Assembly: GCA_018648925.1 (NCBI GenBank) | Contig: JABGQE010000004.1 | Span: 18,371 to 25,668, forward strand | Direction of reading: 5' to 3' | Length of the DNA stretch: 7,298 bases | Source: a bacterium | Lineage (GTDB): Bacteria > Patescibacteriota > Minisyncoccia > Phycocordibacterales > UBA2163 | In this document: positions 5,079 to 7,298 of the stretch, one piece after another | How positions within the stretch are numbered: position 1 is the first letter of the stretch | Layout: each line of letters begins with the position of its first letter | Program-made: the position numbers and the translations under genes | Notes under the pieces: generated by a model | What the model saw: only the letters and a program-made list of their open reading frames with translations | Databases searched by the model: none | Told to the model about the DNA's origin: nothing

Positions 5079-7298
5079 TTATTTAGCCACTTGCACTGCT
5101 TCATCAAACTTCACCGACAAAAGTTTTGAGACGCCATCAGAACCCATCGTAACGCCGTATATTATACCAGCACGGGACATTGTCTCTCTGTTGTGAGTAA
5201 TGAGGATAAGTTGTGAATACTTTGATAGATTCTCTATCATATCGCCATAACGTTTTGAATTAGCTTCATCAAGCGCGGCGTCCGTCTCATCAAGTACTAG
5301 AAACGGTGGTGGGTTTACTTGCGACATAGCAAAGAGAAGCGCAATAGATGTAAGAGCGCGCTCACCACCTGAGAGCATTACAAGACCTTGTGTCTTTTTA
5401 TTTGGCAGACTTATAGAGATATCTATCCCTTCTTCTCCATCCTCCTCTTCTAGTTCAGGCATTCCTTCTATATCAGACAAATCAGTATCTGACTTTTTCT
5501 TTTTCTTTTCTCTTATTACGGACAAGTTCGCTTTTCCACCACCAAACATAAGCGAGAAGAAATTCTGAAACTCTTTATTTATCTTTTCAATACCATCTTT
5601 AAACTGCGTACTTAGTTTTTCTTCCAAATCTTTTATCAAGTCCTGAAGGGCTTCAGCTGATTTTTCTAAGTCTACTATCTCACGCTCTAAGAATTCATCA
5701 CGCTGCGTCGCCTCTTTATATTCTTTCATTGTGTCTTCCCCTGAACCGCCGCCAAACTCTTCAAGCCGTATCTTAATCTTCTCTATTTTTCTTCTTCTCT
5801 CTTCCTGCATACCTCTATCTTCATTTGCTATATCCTCGGAATTCATATTTAAATCATATTTATGATAATCAAGAACAGCTCTACCTACCAACACTGCAAC
5901 CTCTTGAAGTTCTCTTTCAAAGTCGTCCTTAGCGTGGGACACCTCGTCTTCCTTACTACTGAGCTTACTTAAGACTATCCTTAATTCACTTTGACGTGAC
6001 ATTATACTAAAGACCTCGCGCTCTGCCTCTCTACTGTCATCCTTCCCAGTTTCTATCTCTTTCTTCAGAGTGTTGTATTTTTTATTATAAGTAGACTCAT
6101 CTTCAGACACACCTTCAAGCTTCTTATCAAGCTCTGTTTTTTCATTCTTCATTTTCTCAAGTTCGCTATAGTCCACATCTACACTCTTCTCTCCAGAGAA
6201 AGTCGTAGACATAAAATCTCTTACGATAGAACCTACAGTACGGAGAATACCTTTGATCTCTTCTGTATCATTTTTTGTATCTCCATCGTCAAGCTGTGAA
6301 TACACTTGCTGGGCAACCTTATCAAGCTCACTATAGCTCACTGTTCTGTTTTCAAGCACCTTTTGCTCTTCCTTTTCTTTTTCTATTCGCCTTTCTTCTC
6401 CTGCTAATTGCCCTTCTACTCGCCCAAGTTCGCGTACAAGTGCATCCTTTTTCGCTCTTATATCAGCAAGGCCTTTTTCTATATTTATAAGCTCTTCACT
6501 CTTTTCATCAGCTTCGTCTGACTTTGCAAGCACTTCTTTAGCTTTTTGGAGCTTGCTCTCAAGCTCTTTTAATTCTTTCTCTGGGGCTACTCTGTCTTCT
6601 TCTATTTTCTTTTTATTATAATTTATATATTCACTTTCTCTCTTTAAGTAATCGAGTGAAAGACCTTTGAGCTCTTCTCGCATAGCTATAGACTTCTCTA
6701 CCTTTTCAACTTGTCTTTTGAGAAATCGAATATGCGGAGCAATCTCTTTTCTCAAAGACTCAACTTGGGCTATATTGTCTTCTGTCTTCTGTAACTTACG
6801 CTGACTCTCCTGCTTCTTATATTGAAATACTTTAAGCCCTAGTGCGTCTTCTATCATCTCTTTACGTTCTTTTATATTTGCATTCAATATCCTGTCTGCC
6901 TGTCCTTGTGAGATTATGTGATGCCCAGATGAACCAATGTTTGCAGATGCGAGAAGTTCTGCCACATCGCGCAAGCGTACCTGTGAGCCATTTATAAAAT
7001 ATTGGTTTACTCCGTCCCTGTGCACTACGCGCTCTATTACCACTTCGTCAAAATCAATATCTAGGAATCGTTTTTTATTATCAAATGTTACTTTTACAGA
7101 CGCTCTGTTTGAACGCCCTATATTTTTAGAACCGTTAAATATCAAATCCTCACCACGTTTCCCTCTTAAAGACTTTATGGATTGCTCACCGAGTGCAAAC
7201 CGAAATGACTCTGCGACGTTAGACTTGCCTGAGCCATTAGGACCGACAATCCCTGAGATGTCAGATGTAAAATCAAAAACACCCTTTTTCGCAAAGGA
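5079..7298 (-). CDS. smc: chromosome segregation ATPase SMC, miniature form, N-terminus beyond the window
   Basis: The frame stays open to the window edge. A TTG at 7145 is internal, because the 51 codons upstream carry the Walker A GPNGSGKSN. Counting from the edge, 739 residues are visible and only a short N-terminal strand should be missing. The N-terminal head has Walker A (19-27), LGEQSIKSLRG and the Q-loop SQGQADRIL (130-138). The C-terminal head has FGGGKANL (585-592), signature LSGGERALTS (642-651), Walker B FLVLDETDAALDEAN (666-680) and the switch His in THN (H702). These motifs are SMC-type, not RecN or SbcC, and there is no CxxC zinc hook. The whole is about 40% shorter than usual SMCs (about 1150-1190). 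Each coiled-coil arm is roughly half length, and only about 65 residues (about 317-381) replace the globular hinge. A K5-plus-acidic insert (about 597-623) precedes the signature. It is the first visible gene of smc-pheS-pheT. Confidence 0.93.
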   Translation of the reverse strand, partial: SFAKKGVFDFTSDISGIVGPNGSGKSNVAESFRFALGEQSIKSLRGKRGEDLIFNGSKNIGRSNRASVKVTFDNKKRFLDIDFDEVVIERVVHRDGVNQYFINGSQVRLRDVAELLASANIGSSGHHIISQGQADRILNANIKERKEMIEDALGLKVFQYKKQESQRKLQKTEDNIAQVESLRKEIAPHIRFLKRQVEKVEKSIAMREELKGLSLDYLKRESEYINYNKKKIEEDRVAPEKELKELESKLQKAKEVLAKSDEADEKSEELINIEKGLADIRAKKDALVRELGRVEGQLAGEERRIEKEKEEQKVLENRTVSYSELDKVAQQVYSQLDDGDTKNDTEEIKGILRTVGSIVRDFMSTTFSGEKSVDVDYSELEKMKNEKTELDKKLEGVSEDESTYNKKYNTLKKEIETGKDDSREAEREVFSIMSRQSELRIVLSKLSSKEDEVSHAKDDFERELQEVAVLVGRAVLDYHKYDLNMNSEDIANEDRGMQEERRRKIEKIKIRLEEFGGGSGEDTMKEYKEATQRDEFLEREIVDLEKSAEALQDLIKDLEEKLSTQFKDGIEKINKEFQNFFSLMFGGGKANLSVIREKKKKKSDTDLSDIEGMPELEEEDGEEGIDISISLPNKKTQGLVMLSGGERALTSIALLFAMSQVNPPPFLVLDETDAALDEANSKRYGDMIENLSKYSQLILITHNRETMSRAGIIYGVTMGSDGVSKLLSVKFDEAVQVAK

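Noticed and set aside
6275..6490. 71-codon plus-strand frame opposite smc
   Set aside because: Its hydrophobic look comes from reading the charged coiled-coil codons antisense.
7143..7145. TTG as the start of smc
   Set aside because: The frame continues upstream with the Walker A motif and LGEQSIKSLRG, so the true start lies beyond 7298.
5079..7298. SMC-like gene as RecN, SbcC or Rad50
   Set aside because: The signature LSGGERALTS, DETDAALDEAN and QGQADRIL are SMC-type, and no CxxC zinc hook is present.

Overview
The window is a low-GC stretch of bacterial housekeeping genes using the standard genetic code (stops TAA and TAG, no in-frame TGA). Several enzymes look stripped down: a Phe-tRNA synthetase alpha subunit with no N-terminal coiled coil, a beta subunit about half the usual length, and a very short SMC. 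None of the visible starts has a convincing Shine-Dalgarno site. Together this suggests a reduced-genome lineage of the Candidate Phyla Radiation (Patescibacteria, most likely Parcubacteria). The assignment is inferred from protein architecture, not from any marker search.

Layout. The left end (1-804) carries two plus-strand genes. The first is the 3' part of an open frame whose C-terminus resembles the tail of ABC1/UbiB/AarF-type atypical kinases. A 52-residue protein with two predicted membrane helices follows 12 bases later. A GC-rich bidirectional terminator (803-840) separates them from the convergent gyrB. gyrB (849-2906, minus) is complete and has its own strong promoter with an extended -10. 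The 159-base gap between gyrB and pheT (2907-3065) is crowded: a perfect 20-bp hairpin at the pheT stop, a single DnaA-box-like 9-mer, a weaker hairpin followed by a T-run, and the gyrB promoter overlapping that hairpin. The right side (3066-7298, minus) is an apparent operon smc-pheS-pheT with gaps of 29 and 1 bases; the smc 5' end lies beyond the window.

Together the genes cover chromosome topology and compaction (GyrB, SMC) and phenylalanine charging of tRNA (PheS, PheT). The points most worth following are the miniaturised SMC, which has no recognisable hinge, and the PheRS in which both subunits have lost tRNA-contacting or editing modules while keeping the catalytic core and the FDX-ACB domain. 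I see no CRISPR array, tRNA, rRNA, insertion sequence or phage gene.
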